The notes beneath the pieces are model-generated. The model ran no database searches and had not been told where the DNA came from. It saw only the letters and a list, made by a program, of their open reading frames with translations. Source: Methylobacterium sp. GXS13 (GTDB taxonomy: Bacteria; Pseudomonadota; Alphaproteobacteria; Rhizobiales; Beijerinckiaceae). Taken from it: a DNA stretch of 64,000 bases. Position 1 is the first letter of the stretch. Every line of letters starts with the position of its first letter. Shown piece by piece: positions 35,244 to 45,824 of the stretch. The stretch lies in contig NZ_LKKO01000047.1 of NCBI RefSeq assembly GCF_001455965.1, forward strand, positions 62,001 to 126,000. Reading direction: 5' to 3'. Position numbers and translations under genes: made by a program.

Positions 35244-36101
35244 TCAGCCCTCGCGGGCCGCCTCGATGTAGAGTTCGCGCAGGCGCCTGGTCAGCGGACC
35301 AGGACGCCCCTCGCCGATCGACCGGCCATCAATCTCGATCACCGGCATCACGAAAGCCGAGGCGCTGGTGTAGAACGCCTCCTGGGCCTCGTAGGCCTCG
35401 GCCACCGGGATTAGCCGCTCCTCGACGCGCAAGTCAGCTTCGGCAGCGAGCTTCAGAACGGAGGCCCGGGTGATGCCGGGCAGAAGCGCCGTCGAGAGCG
35501 GCCGCGTGACGAGCACACGGTCACGGCTGACGATGAAGGCGGTGGAGGACGAGCCCTCGGTCACGGCCCCGTCCTCGACCATCCACGCCTCGGCGACCCC
35601 CGCCTCGGCAGCCTGCTGCTTGGCGAGAACCTGCGCCAGCAGCGCCACCGATTTGATGTCCCGACGCTTCCAGCGGAGATCCTCGACGGTGATCACCCGG
35701 GCGCCGGATTCGGCCAGCGGGTTGGCCAGCACGGTCTTGGCCTGCGTGAACATCATCACGGTCGGCTCGGTCCCGGCCTTCGGGAAGGCGAAGTCGCGCT
35801 CGGCCACGCCGCGGGTCACCTGCATGTAGACCAGCCCCTCGGTGACGCCGTTGCGCGCGACGAGCTCGATCTGCAGCTTTTCCCACCCGGACGCATCATG
35901 GGGATTGCGGATGCCGATCTCGCTGAGCGAAAGATCCAGGCGGGCGAGATGCGCGGCATTATCGACGAGCTTGCCACCGATGATCGCCGAGACCTCGTAG
36001 ATCCCGTCGGCGAACAGAAAGCCGCGATCCATGATCGGCACGCGCGCCTCCTCGAAGGGAAGGAATGCACCGTTGAGGTAGACGATACGGGGAGTGGTCA
36101 C
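35244..36101 (-). CDS. dat: D-amino-acid transaminase (class IV aminotransferase)
   Basis: A 285-residue PLP enzyme of fold type IV. The N-terminus IVYLNGAFLPFEEARVPIMD then RGFLFADGIYEV is characteristic of D-alanine aminotransferase. The Schiff-base Lys is in RRDIKSVALLAQVLAKQ, and EAWMVEDGAVTEGSSSTAFI contains the phosphate-side Glu and Ser/Thr residues. The family converts D-alanine plus 2-oxoglutarate to pyruvate plus D-glutamate and so supplies cell-wall D-amino acids. Branched-chain aminotransferases are the alternative, but the IYEV and DIKS motifs fit Dat better. It starts 50 bases after purB ends. Confidence 0.88.
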   Translation of the reverse strand: MTTPRIVYLNGAFLPFEEARVPIMDRGFLFADGIYEVSAIIGGKLVDNAAHLARLDLSLSEIGIRNPHDASGWEKLQIELVARNGVTEGLVYMQVTRGVAERDFAFPKAGTEPTVMMFTQAKTVLANPLAESGARVITVEDLRWKRRDIKSVALLAQVLAKQQAAEAGVAEAWMVEDGAVTEGSSSTAFIVSRDRVLVTRPLSTALLPGITRASVLKLAAEADLRVEERLIPVAEAYEAQEAFYTSASAFVMPVIEIDGRSIGEGRPGPLTRRLRELYIEAAREG

Positions 36102-36151
36102 GGATTGCCTTCCTGTGTTGGTCGCAGGGCCAAGCAGGATTCATGCAGCGC

Positions 36152-37459
36152 TCAATCTGCACCGAACACCCGCGAGAAGATCGTGTCGACGTGCTTGAAG
36201 TGATAGCCGAGGTCGAAGCATTCCTCGATCTGTTCCGGCGTGAGCGCTGCGGTCACTTCCGGATCGGCCTTCAGCAAGGCGAGAAAGTCGCCCTCGCCGC
36301 GCCAGACCGGCATCGCGTTGCGCTGGACCAGCCGGTAGGAATCCTCCCGGGACACGCCGGCCTGGGTGAGCGCCAGGAGCACCCGCTGCGAATGAACCAG
36401 ACCGCCGAGGCGATCGAGATTCTTCTGCATGTTCGCTGGATAGATCAGCAGCTTCTCGATCACGCCGGTCATGCGGGCCAGCGCGAAATCGAGGGTCACG
36501 GTGGCGTCGGGGCCGATCATCCGTTCCACGGAGGAATGGGAAATGTCGCGTTCGTGCCAGAGGGCAACGTTCTCCAGTGCCGGAACGACATAGCCGCGGA
36601 CCATGCGGGCGAGGCCGGTGATGTTCTCGGTGAGAACGGGATTCCGCTTGTGTGGCATAGCCGAGGAGCCCTTCTGGCCCTCGGAGAAGAACTCTTCGGC
36701 CTCCAGGACTTCGGTGCGCTGCAGGTGGCGGATCTCGATGGCCAGGCGCTCGAGCGACGAGGCGACGACACCCAGTGTCGCGAAGAACATCGCGTGGCGG
36801 TCGCGCGGAATGACCTGGGTTGAGACCGGCTCAGCGGTCAGGCCCATCTTCTCGGCGACGTACTGCTCCACCCGCGGGTCGATGTTGGCGAAGGTGCCGA
36901 CCGCACCCGAGATCGCGCAGGTGGCAACTTCCTCGCGCGCGGCGACGAGGCGCCGCCGGTTGCGCTCGAACTCAGCATAGGCCTGCGCGAGTTTAAGCCC
37001 GAACGTCACCGGCTCGGCGTGGATGCCGTGCGAGCGGCCGATGGTCGGCGTGAACTTGTGCTCCAGAGCCCGGCTCTTGAGCGCTGCCAGCAGCGCATCG
37101 ACATCGGCGATCAGGAGGTCGGCGGCGCGCACCAGCTGCACGTTGAGGCAGGTATCCAGCACGTCCGACGAGGTCATGCCCTGGTGGACGAAGCGCGCTT
37201 CGGGACCGACGATCTCGGCGAGATGGGTCAGGAACGCGATGACGTCGTGCTTCGTCACCGCCTCGATCTCGTCGATGCGGGCGACATCGAACACCGCGTC
37301 CTTCCCTTTGGCCCAGATGGTCTCGGCCGCCGCCTTGGGCACGACGCCGATCTCGGCGAGCGCCGTGGTGGCATGCGCCTCGATCTCGAACCAGATCTTG
37401 AAGCGGCTCTCGGGCGACCAGATCGCCGTCATCGTCGGGCGGCTGTAACGGGGGATCAT
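36152..37459 (-). CDS. purB: Adenylosuccinate lyase PurB
   Basis: A 435-residue enzyme of the fumarase/aspartase superfamily with the expected length. MIPRYSRPTMTAIWSPESRF is the normal N-terminus. EAVTKHDVIAFLTHLAEIVG, FVHQGMTSSDVLDTCLNVQL and the flexible signature loop GSSAMPHKRNPVLTEN carry the catalytic His and Ser residues. It cleaves adenylosuccinate to AMP and SAICAR to AICAR, both releasing fumarate. It shares a leftward run with purA, separated by two genes not of purine metabolism. Confidence 0.97.
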   Translation of the reverse strand: MIPRYSRPTMTAIWSPESRFKIWFEIEAHATTALAEIGVVPKAAAETIWAKGKDAVFDVARIDEIEAVTKHDVIAFLTHLAEIVGPEARFVHQGMTSSDVLDTCLNVQLVRAADLLIADVDALLAALKSRALEHKFTPTIGRSHGIHAEPVTFGLKLAQAYAEFERNRRRLVAAREEVATCAISGAVGTFANIDPRVEQYVAEKMGLTAEPVSTQVIPRDRHAMFFATLGVVASSLERLAIEIRHLQRTEVLEAEEFFSEGQKGSSAMPHKRNPVLTENITGLARMVRGYVVPALENVALWHERDISHSSVERMIGPDATVTLDFALARMTGVIEKLLIYPANMQKNLDRLGGLVHSQRVLLALTQAGVSREDSYRLVQRNAMPVWRGEGDFLALLKADPEVTAALTPEQIEECFDLGYHFKHVDTIFSRVFGAD

Positions 37460-37566
37460 GGGAGCCTCGGCACGGTCGGGAATGCGTGCGTGGCCGGTAG
37501 CATGCGCCAGTCCGACCGCTCAATGCGGTTCACGCAGGCCTGCACCTTCGGCTCGGGACCTGACGC

Positions 37567-38313
37567 TTAATCCACCCGGACCCAGCCCGGTCCCATAAGC
37601 CGCTCTTGGGGGCGGAAGCGGGCCTTGTAGTCCATCTTGCGCGATCCCTCGACCCAGTAGCCAAGATAGAGATACGGCAAGCCGAGTCGGCGGGCCCGGC
37701 GGATGTGGTCGAGGATCATGAACGTACCGGGCGAGCGCCCGGCTTCCTCAGGATCGTAGAACGAGTAGACCATCGAGAGCCCGTCCGCGAGCACGTCGGT
37801 CAGGCAGAAGGCGAGCGGCGCGCCGTAGCCGCGCCCGGTGATCGCCGTGTCCGGGCCGCGCCGCCGGTAGGATACGAGATGCGTGTCGACGTGGCTGTCC
37901 TCGATCATCATAGCGTAGTCGAGCACCGTCATGTCGACCATGCCGCCATCCCCGTGGCGGGCATCGAGATAGCGGCGGAATAGAGCGTATTGCTCGGATG
38001 CCGGGCGGTTGGGCTCCGGCGTCCCGATCCAGTCGTCGTTGCGGGCCAGGATGCGTTTCTGGCTGGCGCTCGGCTCGAAATCGTCAACGACGACCCGCAC
38101 CGAGATGCAGGCCCGGCAGGTCTCGCAGGCCGGCCTATAGGCGATGGTCTGCGAGCGCCGGAAGCCACCCTGGGTCAGGATCTCGTTGAGATCCCGGGCG
38201 CGGCGCCCGACCAAGTGGGTGAACACCTTCCGCTCTTCCTGACCCGGAAGGTACGGGCACGGCGAAGGTGCGGTGAGGTAGAATTGCGGAGTGTCGCGCG
38301 GATGGCTCGTCAC
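37567..38313 (-). CDS. bpt: Aspartate/glutamate leucyltransferase Bpt
   Basis: A 248-residue cytoplasmic enzyme. The GTG at 38313 matches the usual family start ([20 protein letters not shown]). [16 protein letters not shown] and the [12 protein letters not shown] cysteine block belong to the N-terminal ATE domain; [15 protein letters not shown] and [20 protein letters not shown] to the GNAT-like C-terminal domain. The enzyme adds leucine from leucyl-tRNA to N-terminal Asp or Glu, marking proteins for ClpS-ClpAP degradation. Homologues are often annotated as arginyltransferases, which are eukaryotic relatives. Confidence 0.93.
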   Translation of the reverse strand: MTSHPRDTPQFYLTAPSPCPYLPGQEERKVFTHLVGRRARDLNEILTQGGFRRSQTIAYRPACETCRACISVRVVVDDFEPSASQKRILARNDDWIGTPEPNRPASEQYALFRRYLDARHGDGGMVDMTVLDYAMMIEDSHVDTHLVSYRRRGPDTAITGRGYGAPLAFCLTDVLADGLSMVYSFYDPEEAGRSPGTFMILDHIRRARRLGLPYLYLGYWVEGSRKMDYKARFRPQERLMGPGWVRVD

Positions 38314-38436
38314 GCTTGGTCTTGACCCTGCACCGGATGGTCCTCGCGGCGCCGGCAAACCAGTCTACAGGCAGAGCGGGCCGGCTCAATGCCCAGGCGG
38401 CTCGCCGGGCGACAAATTCAACGCGCGCGACGTATC

Positions 38437-38925
38437 TCAGCGCGCGTGAACGACGGCCAGGCCGAGCAACAGATCGTGACCCAGCCGGCGATCCGATCGC
38501 ATCAGCCCGAACAAGATATCAAGGCACCAGAGCAGGAACGTCGAGACCGCAACGTAGAACAGCAAGGCGTGAACTGCAGCAGTGATAAAATCGACCGCTC
38601 CGCCGCGCTCGGGCGCGACGACCCGAAGACCCATCAATCGCTGACCGACCGTGCTCTGTTTGGCACCGCCGACCGTAATCGCGCTGTAGATGATACCGCT
38701 CGCGGGCAAGACGGCGAACAAAGTCCAGCCAAGTCCGAACGTTACGACGCCGATGACCGTGATCAGCAGCGTCAGCACGGCGGTGAAGCCGAAGATGAAC
38801 AGGATGTCGAGGAGGTACGCGACCGTGCGAGCGCCCAGGCTTGCGCGAACGAACGGAACAGGCAGCGAGGCGGCGTAGCCGGAAGTTTCGAAGCGCTCGG
38901 CGTAACCGGGTTGTGGGTTCTGCAT
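38437..38925 (-). CDS. RDD family membrane protein
   Basis: A 162-residue inner-membrane protein, starting at the ATG at 38925. The RDD motif is present in modified form at the first helix (VRASLGARTVAYLLDILFIF, with Arg then Asp). Three membrane spans follow: YLLDILFIFGFTAVLTLLI, the LGWTLFAVLPASGIIYSAI segment and ALLFYVAVSTFLLWCLDILF. Between them GQRLMGLRVVAPERGG is the usual connecting loop. The family is linked to ion or solute movement but is not well characterised. It lies between bpt and a small lipoprotein gene on the same strand. Confidence 0.85.
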   Translation of the reverse strand: MQNPQPGYAERFETSGYAASLPVPFVRASLGARTVAYLLDILFIFGFTAVLTLLITVIGVVTFGLGWTLFAVLPASGIIYSAITVGGAKQSTVGQRLMGLRVVAPERGGAVDFITAAVHALLFYVAVSTFLLWCLDILFGLMRSDRRLGHDLLLGLAVVHAR

Positions 38926-39006
38926 GGTGTCGCGTCCTGCGAGCAAGGCTGCAAAAGAAAACGTAAGAGCGCCCTGGATCAGCCGCAAGGGCACCCCGGG
39001 TTAGGT

Positions 39007-40556
<1,550 letters not shown>

Positions 40557-40636
40557 TCAACTCCGCGCTTCCCCCCGAGCATGGATCCCGGCCTCCCGAC
40601 GATGAACCGGCCTTCTTCAATGATGAGCAGGCCATA

Positions 40637-41095
40637 GTGCCCGGCTCCTTCCCGATGCGACGCAAGAGCGCCCGCCCCGGCGATCCACCGACCGATCGGA
40701 TCGAACGTGCGCAAGGGCCGGCACCCGGGACCTGGGACACGCTGCTCGTCTGGTTCATGCGGATCACCGCCCTCTTCTGGCTGGGGAAGTGCATCGCGTC
40801 CTGGGCGGAGATCCTCGACGTGCTCCCGGGATCGCGGCCCTTCGAGATCGAACCGTTCGGCCGGCAGGCGGCGATCGTCTATTTCGCCGTGGTGGATGCG
40901 GCAGCGGCCATTGGACTGTGGTTGACGAGCGCCTGGGGCGGCGTGATCTGGTTGCTGGCCGTCACATCCGCACTGACATTAGCGGTGTTGACCCCGCAAC
41001 TCGTGCCGATGCCGGTGCCGCTGCTCGTATTCGGCCTGACCGTCGTGCTGATGTACTTCCTGCTGTCCTGGCTGGCGGCGCAGGAAGCACGGTGA
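40637..41095 (+). CDS. DUF6163 family membrane protein
   Basis: A 152-residue inner-membrane protein. The GTG at 40637 has a GAGCAGG ribosome site 5 bases upstream; an ATG at 40655 has none. After a polar N-terminus come four hydrophobic segments: LLVWFMRITALFWLGKCIAS, AIVYFAVVDAAAAIGLWLTS, GVIWLLAVTSALTLAVLT and LLVFGLTVVLMYFLLSWLA. The family is found in Hyphomicrobiales, usually next to the MarR-type regulator that follows here. Function unknown; cotranscription with ldtR is possible although 160 bases separate them. Confidence 0.75.
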   Translation: MPGSFPMRRKSARPGDPPTDRIERAQGPAPGTWDTLLVWFMRITALFWLGKCIASWAEILDVLPGSRPFEIEPFGRQAAIVYFAVVDAAAAIGLWLTSAWGGVIWLLAVTSALTLAVLTPQLVPMPVPLLVFGLTVVLMYFLLSWLAAQEAR

Positions 41096-41257
41096 ACGAA
41101 CCGTTCTGATCTTCGCTTCAGTTTGTCTTTACCGCGAAGAGTAAATCGGGAATTCATCCTGTCGCTTAAATCGCCTTTCATTCCCGACCCATAGCTTAGC
41201 CATCATCAGCGGCACCGGATCGAACGGAAGCCGCAGCATCAGACGGTGAGGCAGACG

Positions 41258-41770
41258 ATGAAGACCCAGAGCGCCCGAGTCGCGAAGAGCGAGACCCCGG
41301 AAGAAGTCCCGTCCGCCAAGGGCTCCTACCTGGAGGCGCTCCACCTGGTCGAGCGGCTGCACCGCCGGCTCCTCGATGTGATCAAGGACGAGTTCGAGCG
41401 GCGCGGCCGGGAAGACGTCAACAGCGTCCAGGCGCTGCTGCTCTACAACATCGGCGACAAGGAACTCACCGCGAGCGAGTTGCGGACCAAGGGCTACTAT
41501 CTCGGCTCGAACGTGTCCTACAACGTCAAGAAGCTGGTCGAAGCCGGCTACCTGCACCACGCCCGCTCTAAGACGGACCGCCGCTCGGTCCGAATCAGCC
41601 TCACCGACAAGGGACGGCAGGTCCACGAGATCATCCAGGGTCTCTACGACAAGCATGCCCGAACGATCGCGCCGATCGGCGGCATCTCGGACGATGATTT
41701 CGGCCGGTTGAACACGGCCCTGGGCCGTCTTGAGCGCTTCTGGACCGACCAGATCCGTTACCGGCTCTGA
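41258..41770 (+). CDS. ldtR: MarR-family transcriptional regulator LdtR
   Basis: A 170-residue winged-helix regulator. SYLEALHLVERLHRRLLDVI and the long, almost invariant block GYYLGSNVSYNVKKLVEAGY then HARSKTDRRSVRISL (the wing) match the LdtR group of Rhizobiales. In Liberibacter and Sinorhizobium LdtR activates an L,D-transpeptidase gene and affects osmotic tolerance, and it responds to small aromatic ligands. Its role here may be control of cell-wall remodelling. A DUF2778 L,D-transpeptidase-like gene exists 20 kb away, but no link can be shown. The following gene is convergent. Confidence 0.85.
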   Translation: MKTQSARVAKSETPEEVPSAKGSYLEALHLVERLHRRLLDVIKDEFERRGREDVNSVQALLLYNIGDKELTASELRTKGYYLGSNVSYNVKKLVEAGYLHHARSKTDRRSVRISLTDKGRQVHEIIQGLYDKHARTIAPIGGISDDDFGRLNTALGRLERFWTDQIRYRL

Positions 41771-41780
41771 TCCGCCTTGC

Positions 41781-42458
41781 TCAGAGGTTCAGCAGACCGA
41801 CGATCCCGGCGATGACCGCGTAGGCGAAGCCGGCATTGATGGCGACGCCGAACACGCCGATCACCAATCCGCCCATCACGACGAGGCCGTCGCGCTCGAC
41901 GAGGCCGAGGCCCACGAGACAGACGGCGAGACCAAGAGGAATTTGCCCGACAATCGGCGCAGCCACGATCAGCGCCAACGCCAGAGTCAACAGGGCGATC
42001 CCCATGCCACGCATGCCGAGCGCGGTCTCGAACACGCTGACTCGCGGACGCGACCAGCGCTCCAGCCGCCTCAGGATCGGGACCGCACGGGTGACCGCCC
42101 GCCGGACATCTGTGAGCGCAATCGAGCGACCAAGCAGAATCCGGGGCAGCCAGGGTGCCGACATGCCCGCCGCGATCTGCACGGCCACGAGAAGCAAAAG
42201 CAAGCCGCAGATCAGTGGGATCGGCGGTGGCATCGGCAGGCAGTTCGGCAAGCCGAGCAACACCACAAGCAACGCAAAGGCGCGATCCCGCAGGACCGCG
42301 ACGATGTCGCCCACGGTGAGGCGCTCCCCCTCCTGGCTCGCCAGCACAGTGAGGACGTCCGACGTTCGTGCACCGGCAGTCAAGGATCCGCCAACCTTCG
42401 CTGTCCTGGGGCGGGCTCTAGCCGAGATCACCCGGCAGGCCAAGCGCGGGGCGCTCAC
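41781..42458 (-). CDS. ExoD-family membrane protein
   Basis: A 225-residue multi-span inner-membrane protein starting at a GTG (42458); another GTG at 42431 is possible. LTVGDIVAVLRDRAFALLVV then LLGLPNCLPMPPPIPLICGL is the signature of the ExoD family, and the later RRLERWSRPRV and a string of hydrophobic segments agree. ExoD was linked to exopolysaccharide production and alkali tolerance in Sinorhizobium meliloti; its molecular role is unknown. It is convergent with ldtR, 10 bases apart. Confidence 0.85.
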   Translation of the reverse strand: MSAPRLACRVISARARPRTAKVGGSLTAGARTSDVLTVLASQEGERLTVGDIVAVLRDRAFALLVVLLGLPNCLPMPPPIPLICGLLLLLVAVQIAAGMSAPWLPRILLGRSIALTDVRRAVTRAVPILRRLERWSRPRVSVFETALGMRGMGIALLTLALALIVAAPIVGQIPLGLAVCLVGLGLVERDGLVVMGGLVIGVFGVAINAGFAYAVIAGIVGLLNL

Positions 42459-42682
42459 GCGACCTCATACCGATTGTGAACCGCGGGATTCAAACCTGAG
42501 ATACGCATCTCGGGCTTCAAGTAAATCTCACGTCGCCCCAAGCATACAGGCCTGGCCGAGTGGCCTCGCGAATGAAACGCCTGCGCAATTCCCGATATCT
42601 TTTCGGTGAATCTAAGCTGACTCGGGCTGCCTATTCCCAAGATTAACACTAGGTTTACGGCCTCACCGCCGGGAGCCGCTCC

Positions 42683-43411
42683 GTGTGCATGCGCCGGATC
42701 GTCACGAAAGGCCACACGAGGAGGATTGTTGCTGTTCTGGCGGCCCCGACTCTTCTTGCACAGGCACTTCCAGCACGCAGCGGCGAGGTCGACACGCTGC
42801 TGTTCGGCAGTCTCGACGCGGCATCCGCGACATTTCTGACCGTCGGCGCAAAGTTCGGGCTGGGATCCCTCGACAAAGACGGCTTCGTCGCTCTAGCGAG
42901 CGTCGGCAGCGGCCGACAACGGGAACGCGGCGACTTCGGCCTACCGCGCACGCGCTACACGTTCAGCGCGGCGGCGGTGCTAGGTCGTCAATGGTTCTTC
43001 GATTGGGGCGTAGCGGCCATCTTTGCGGGACCCGAAGGGTCGGTGGAGATGCTAGCCGACCCACACGCACCGATGGTCTTGCCTGCCGCGTATGGCCTGC
43101 GCGTGCACGGCGAGATCTGGGCCCGCCTGACCGAGAACACGCTCCTCCAAGCAACTGCCATCGGAGGCTCGACGCGCAGCAGCCTGTGGGCACGCCTGGC
43201 CTGGGGCTATCGGTGCTGGGATGCCTATCTCGGCCCTGAACTCAGCGTCTACGGCGATGAGACGGGCTATCAAAAATGGGATCTCGGTTTGCACGCGACC
43301 GATTTCGCCATCGCCCGCTACAGCTTTCGTGTGTCCGTCGGCCTCCAGACCGAGTCGGGCCGGCGACGTGCATCCCCTTACGTGGCGTTGGCAGTCTGGT
43401 CGCCCTGGTGA
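42683..43411 (+). CDS. bcsS: Cellulose biosynthesis protein BcsS-like
   Basis: A 242-residue exported protein. I prefer the GTG at 42683 because GGGAG lies 7 bases before it; an ATG two codons later is too far from that site. The signal region (RRIVAVLAAPTLLAQALPA) is followed by a beta-rich domain: EVDTLLFGSLDAASATFLTV, GGLDKDGF-like LGSLDKDGFVAL, then LWARLAWGYRCWDAYLGPEL. The alternating pattern and terminal aromatic residue suggest an outer-membrane beta-barrel, as for the BcsS family. No other bcs gene is in the window. Its 3' end overlaps the convergent photolyase gene by 34 bases. Confidence 0.75.
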   Translation: MCMRRIVTKGHTRRIVAVLAAPTLLAQALPARSGEVDTLLFGSLDAASATFLTVGAKFGLGSLDKDGFVALASVGSGRQRERGDFGLPRTRYTFSAAAVLGRQWFFDWGVAAIFAGPEGSVEMLADPHAPMVLPAAYGLRVHGEIWARLTENTLLQATAIGGSTRSSLWARLAWGYRCWDAYLGPELSVYGDETGYQKWDLGLHATDFAIARYSFRVSVGLQTESGRRRASPYVALAVWSPW

Positions 43412-44976
43412 TCAGGGTCGGGCTCGGCCCTCAAAGATCCGAGGAATCGGGCGGCATCCTGTTGAATTTCGATACGACGGTGCTCGCCCATGCCGCGCAG
43501 GGTTCGATAAGGCATCATCATCCGCTGATTTCCCGCCAGCTTGTCCTCGTTTTCGATTAAAAAATTCCAGTACAAGTAGTTGACCGGACAGGCGTCCGGC
43601 CCCGACTTGACCTTAACGTCGTACGCGCAGCCAGTGCAGTAATCTGACATGCGGTCGATATACGCTCCCGAAGCCGCGTAGGGCTTCGAACCCATCACGC
43701 CCCCGTCAGCCCACAGCACCATGCCGTGAACGTTGGGCAGTTCGACCCATTCATAGGCGTCGGCGAACACGATCAGGTACCATTCCTCGACCTGTGCCGG
43801 CTCCAGGCCGGCGATCAAGGCAAAATTGCCGGTCACCATCAGACGCTGAATGTGGTGAGCGTAGGCGTGGCGGCGGGTATCCGCGACCACGTTGGCGATG
43901 CAATTGAGCTTCGTCACGCCCGACCAGTAGAACCACGGCAAGTCCCGGCCCGCACCCAATGCGTTGGTCTCGCGATACTCAGGCATCCGCGCCCAGTAGA
44001 CGCCGCGGACATATTCGCGCCAGCCGAGGATCTGCCGGATAAACCCTTCGACACAGTTGAGCGGGGCGGATCCATCCCGGTAAGCACGCTCGGCGGCCCA
44101 GCAGACTTCCTCGGCGGTCAAGAGGCCGGCATTCAGGGGCGGCGATAGCAGTGCGTGATACAGATACGGTGCCCCCGCCTTCATGGCGTCCTGATAATCA
44201 CCGAACGTCGGCAGACAGACAGCGATGAAGTGCTTGAGCGCTGCGAGCGCATCGGCCCGGGTCACCGGCCAGGAGAAGGTTGCCAAATCGCCGAAATGAT
44301 CGGCGAACTCCCGTTCGACGAGTGCAATAGTTTCTCGGGTTGTCGCATCGGGTTGGAAACCGACCCGGTCCGGCAGCCGATGTCCCTTGGGGAGGCGTTT
44401 CCGGTTGTCGGGGTCGAAATTCCAGCGGCCGCCGACAGGCTCGCCGCCATCCATGAGCAGGCCGGTCCGACGCCGCATGCCGCGGTAGAACGTCTCCATT
44501 CGCAGATGGTGGCGCCCCTCGGCCCATCGAGCGAAATCCTCGCGCGGGCATAGAAATCTGTTGTCCGAGCGGATCTCCAGCGGGACGGGCAACGTCTCGC
44601 GCCAGTCCTGCATCATATCCCAGACCCGCCACTCGCCGGGCTCGGTGACGACGACTCGCTCGGGCGCGTGGCGCGCCACCGCGCGCTTCAACTCGCCGGT
44701 GAAGCTACCGGCGTTGTCGGGATCGGTTAGGTGGACATAGTCGACCGTTACCCCCTCGGCCTCCAATTCGGCCGCGAAATGGCGCATGGCTGCGAACAGG
44801 AAAGCGATCTTCTGCTTGTGATGGCGAACGTACGTCGCCTCGTCCCGCACCTCGACGAGCAGGACGGTGTCGTGTGCGAGATCGAGGTCGATCAGGCTCG
44901 ATACGCGCCGATTCAGCTGATCGCCGAGGACGAAGCGGAGCGAGCCCCCGGTTCGCGCTGTAAATTTCGCTGCCAC
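43378..44976 (-). CDS. phrB: Iron-sulfur bacterial photolyase, PhrB/FeS-BCP type
   Basis: A 532-residue protein of the cryptochrome/photolyase-related class COG3046. It begins with the alpha/beta antenna domain (LRFVLGDQLNRRVSSLIDLD). The FAD-binding helical domain contains NCVEGFIRQILGWREYVRG and HHIQRLMVTGNFALIAGL. Four Cys fit the [4Fe-4S] ligands of Agrobacterium PhrB: one in NCVEGF, two in YCTGCAYD and one in ACPVNYLYW. Such enzymes repair (6-4) photoproducts with blue light and carry a dimethylribityllumazine antenna. The next gene in the same direction starts 4 bases upstream of its ATG. Confidence 0.92.
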   Translation of the reverse strand: MAAKFTARTGGSLRFVLGDQLNRRVSSLIDLDLAHDTVLLVEVRDEATYVRHHKQKIAFLFAAMRHFAAELEAEGVTVDYVHLTDPDNAGSFTGELKRAVARHAPERVVVTEPGEWRVWDMMQDWRETLPVPLEIRSDNRFLCPREDFARWAEGRHHLRMETFYRGMRRRTGLLMDGGEPVGGRWNFDPDNRKRLPKGHRLPDRVGFQPDATTRETIALVEREFADHFGDLATFSWPVTRADALAALKHFIAVCLPTFGDYQDAMKAGAPYLYHALLSPPLNAGLLTAEEVCWAAERAYRDGSAPLNCVEGFIRQILGWREYVRGVYWARMPEYRETNALGAGRDLPWFYWSGVTKLNCIANVVADTRRHAYAHHIQRLMVTGNFALIAGLEPAQVEEWYLIVFADAYEWVELPNVHGMVLWADGGVMGSKPYAASGAYIDRMSDYCTGCAYDVKVKSGPDACPVNYLYWNFLIENEDKLAGNQRMMMPYRTLRGMGEHRRIEIQQDAARFLGSLRAEPDPDHQGDQTANAT

Positions 44977-44979
44977 CCC

Positions 44980-45714
44980 TCAGCCCTTGGTACGCAGGGT
45001 CGCGCGACCGCCATCGACGCCGATCACTTGGCCGGTGATCCAGGCCGCCTCGTCTGAGACCAGGAAGGCCGCGAGCGCCGCGACATCCTCGGGACGACCG
45101 AGCCGCTGAAGCGCGTGCATGGCGGCGATTCCCTGGGCCAGGGTCTCGTTGCCGGTGATGGCAGCGGCCAGCGGCGTTCTTGTCAGTGACGGCGCAACCA
45201 CGTTGACGCGGATCTGCGGCGCCAACTCGGCTGCGAGCGAGAGGCCGAGCCCCTCGACGGCGCCCTTGGCCATCGCGACGGAAGCATGGGCAGGAAACCC
45301 TTGCGCGGCCGCCACCGTCGAGAACAACACGATCCCGGACCCCGCCTCCCCGGCGCCGGCCTTCAGTGCAGCGGCAGCGGATTGCACTGCCGAGAAGGCC
45401 CCGAGGGCATTGATGCGGAAATCGGTCTCCACATCGGCCCGGGTCAGGCGCCCGAGTGGCCGCAGGTTGATCGTGCCGATGGCGTAGACCAGGCCGGCCA
45501 GCTCAGAACCGGCCGCCTCGCTGGCGGCGGCGAAGAAGCCCGGATCGCCGACATCGCCTGCCGTGAACGTTGTTTCCCCGAGTTCGTCGGCCGCGCGCGA
45601 CAGGCGCTCACCGTCCCGAGCCGCGAGATGAAGGGCATAACCACGGGCCCGCAACGCCCGGGCGGTGGCCAAGCCAATGCCGCCCGTCCCGCCGTAGATC
45701 AGAACCTGTCGCAC
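44980..45714 (-). CDS. Short-chain dehydrogenase/reductase-like protein lacking the catalytic Tyr
   Basis: A 244-residue Rossmann-fold protein. The GTG at 45714 is chosen because AGAGGA precedes it by 6 bases and VLIYGGTGGIGLATA, the NAD(P)-binding motif, follows at once. LVYAIGTINLRPLGRLT replaces the usual NNAG region. The catalytic Ser is present in VLFSTVAAAQGF, but the position of the Tyr in YxxxK is occupied by Val (ASVAMAKGAVEG). RVNVVAPSLTRTPLA and WITGQVIGVDGG are standard. The protein may bind cofactor without ordinary SDR catalysis. It ends 3 bases before the photolyase start, so the two are cotranscribed. Confidence 0.85.
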   Translation of the reverse strand: MRQVLIYGGTGGIGLATARALRARGYALHLAARDGERLSRAADELGETTFTAGDVGDPGFFAAASEAAGSELAGLVYAIGTINLRPLGRLTRADVETDFRINALGAFSAVQSAAAALKAGAGEAGSGIVLFSTVAAAQGFPAHASVAMAKGAVEGLGLSLAAELAPQIRVNVVAPSLTRTPLAAAITGNETLAQGIAAMHALQRLGRPEDVAALAAFLVSDEAAWITGQVIGVDGGRATLRTKG

Positions 45715-45824
45715 CTGCGGTCCTCTTGCTACCCATCCTGCTCCGAACAAAGTAAGGCCGGTAGCGTCCCGGGGCAGGCGGCAGGCCGCTCCGCTCCACG
45801 TTCACAAGGTCGCAGGCGGCAGGG

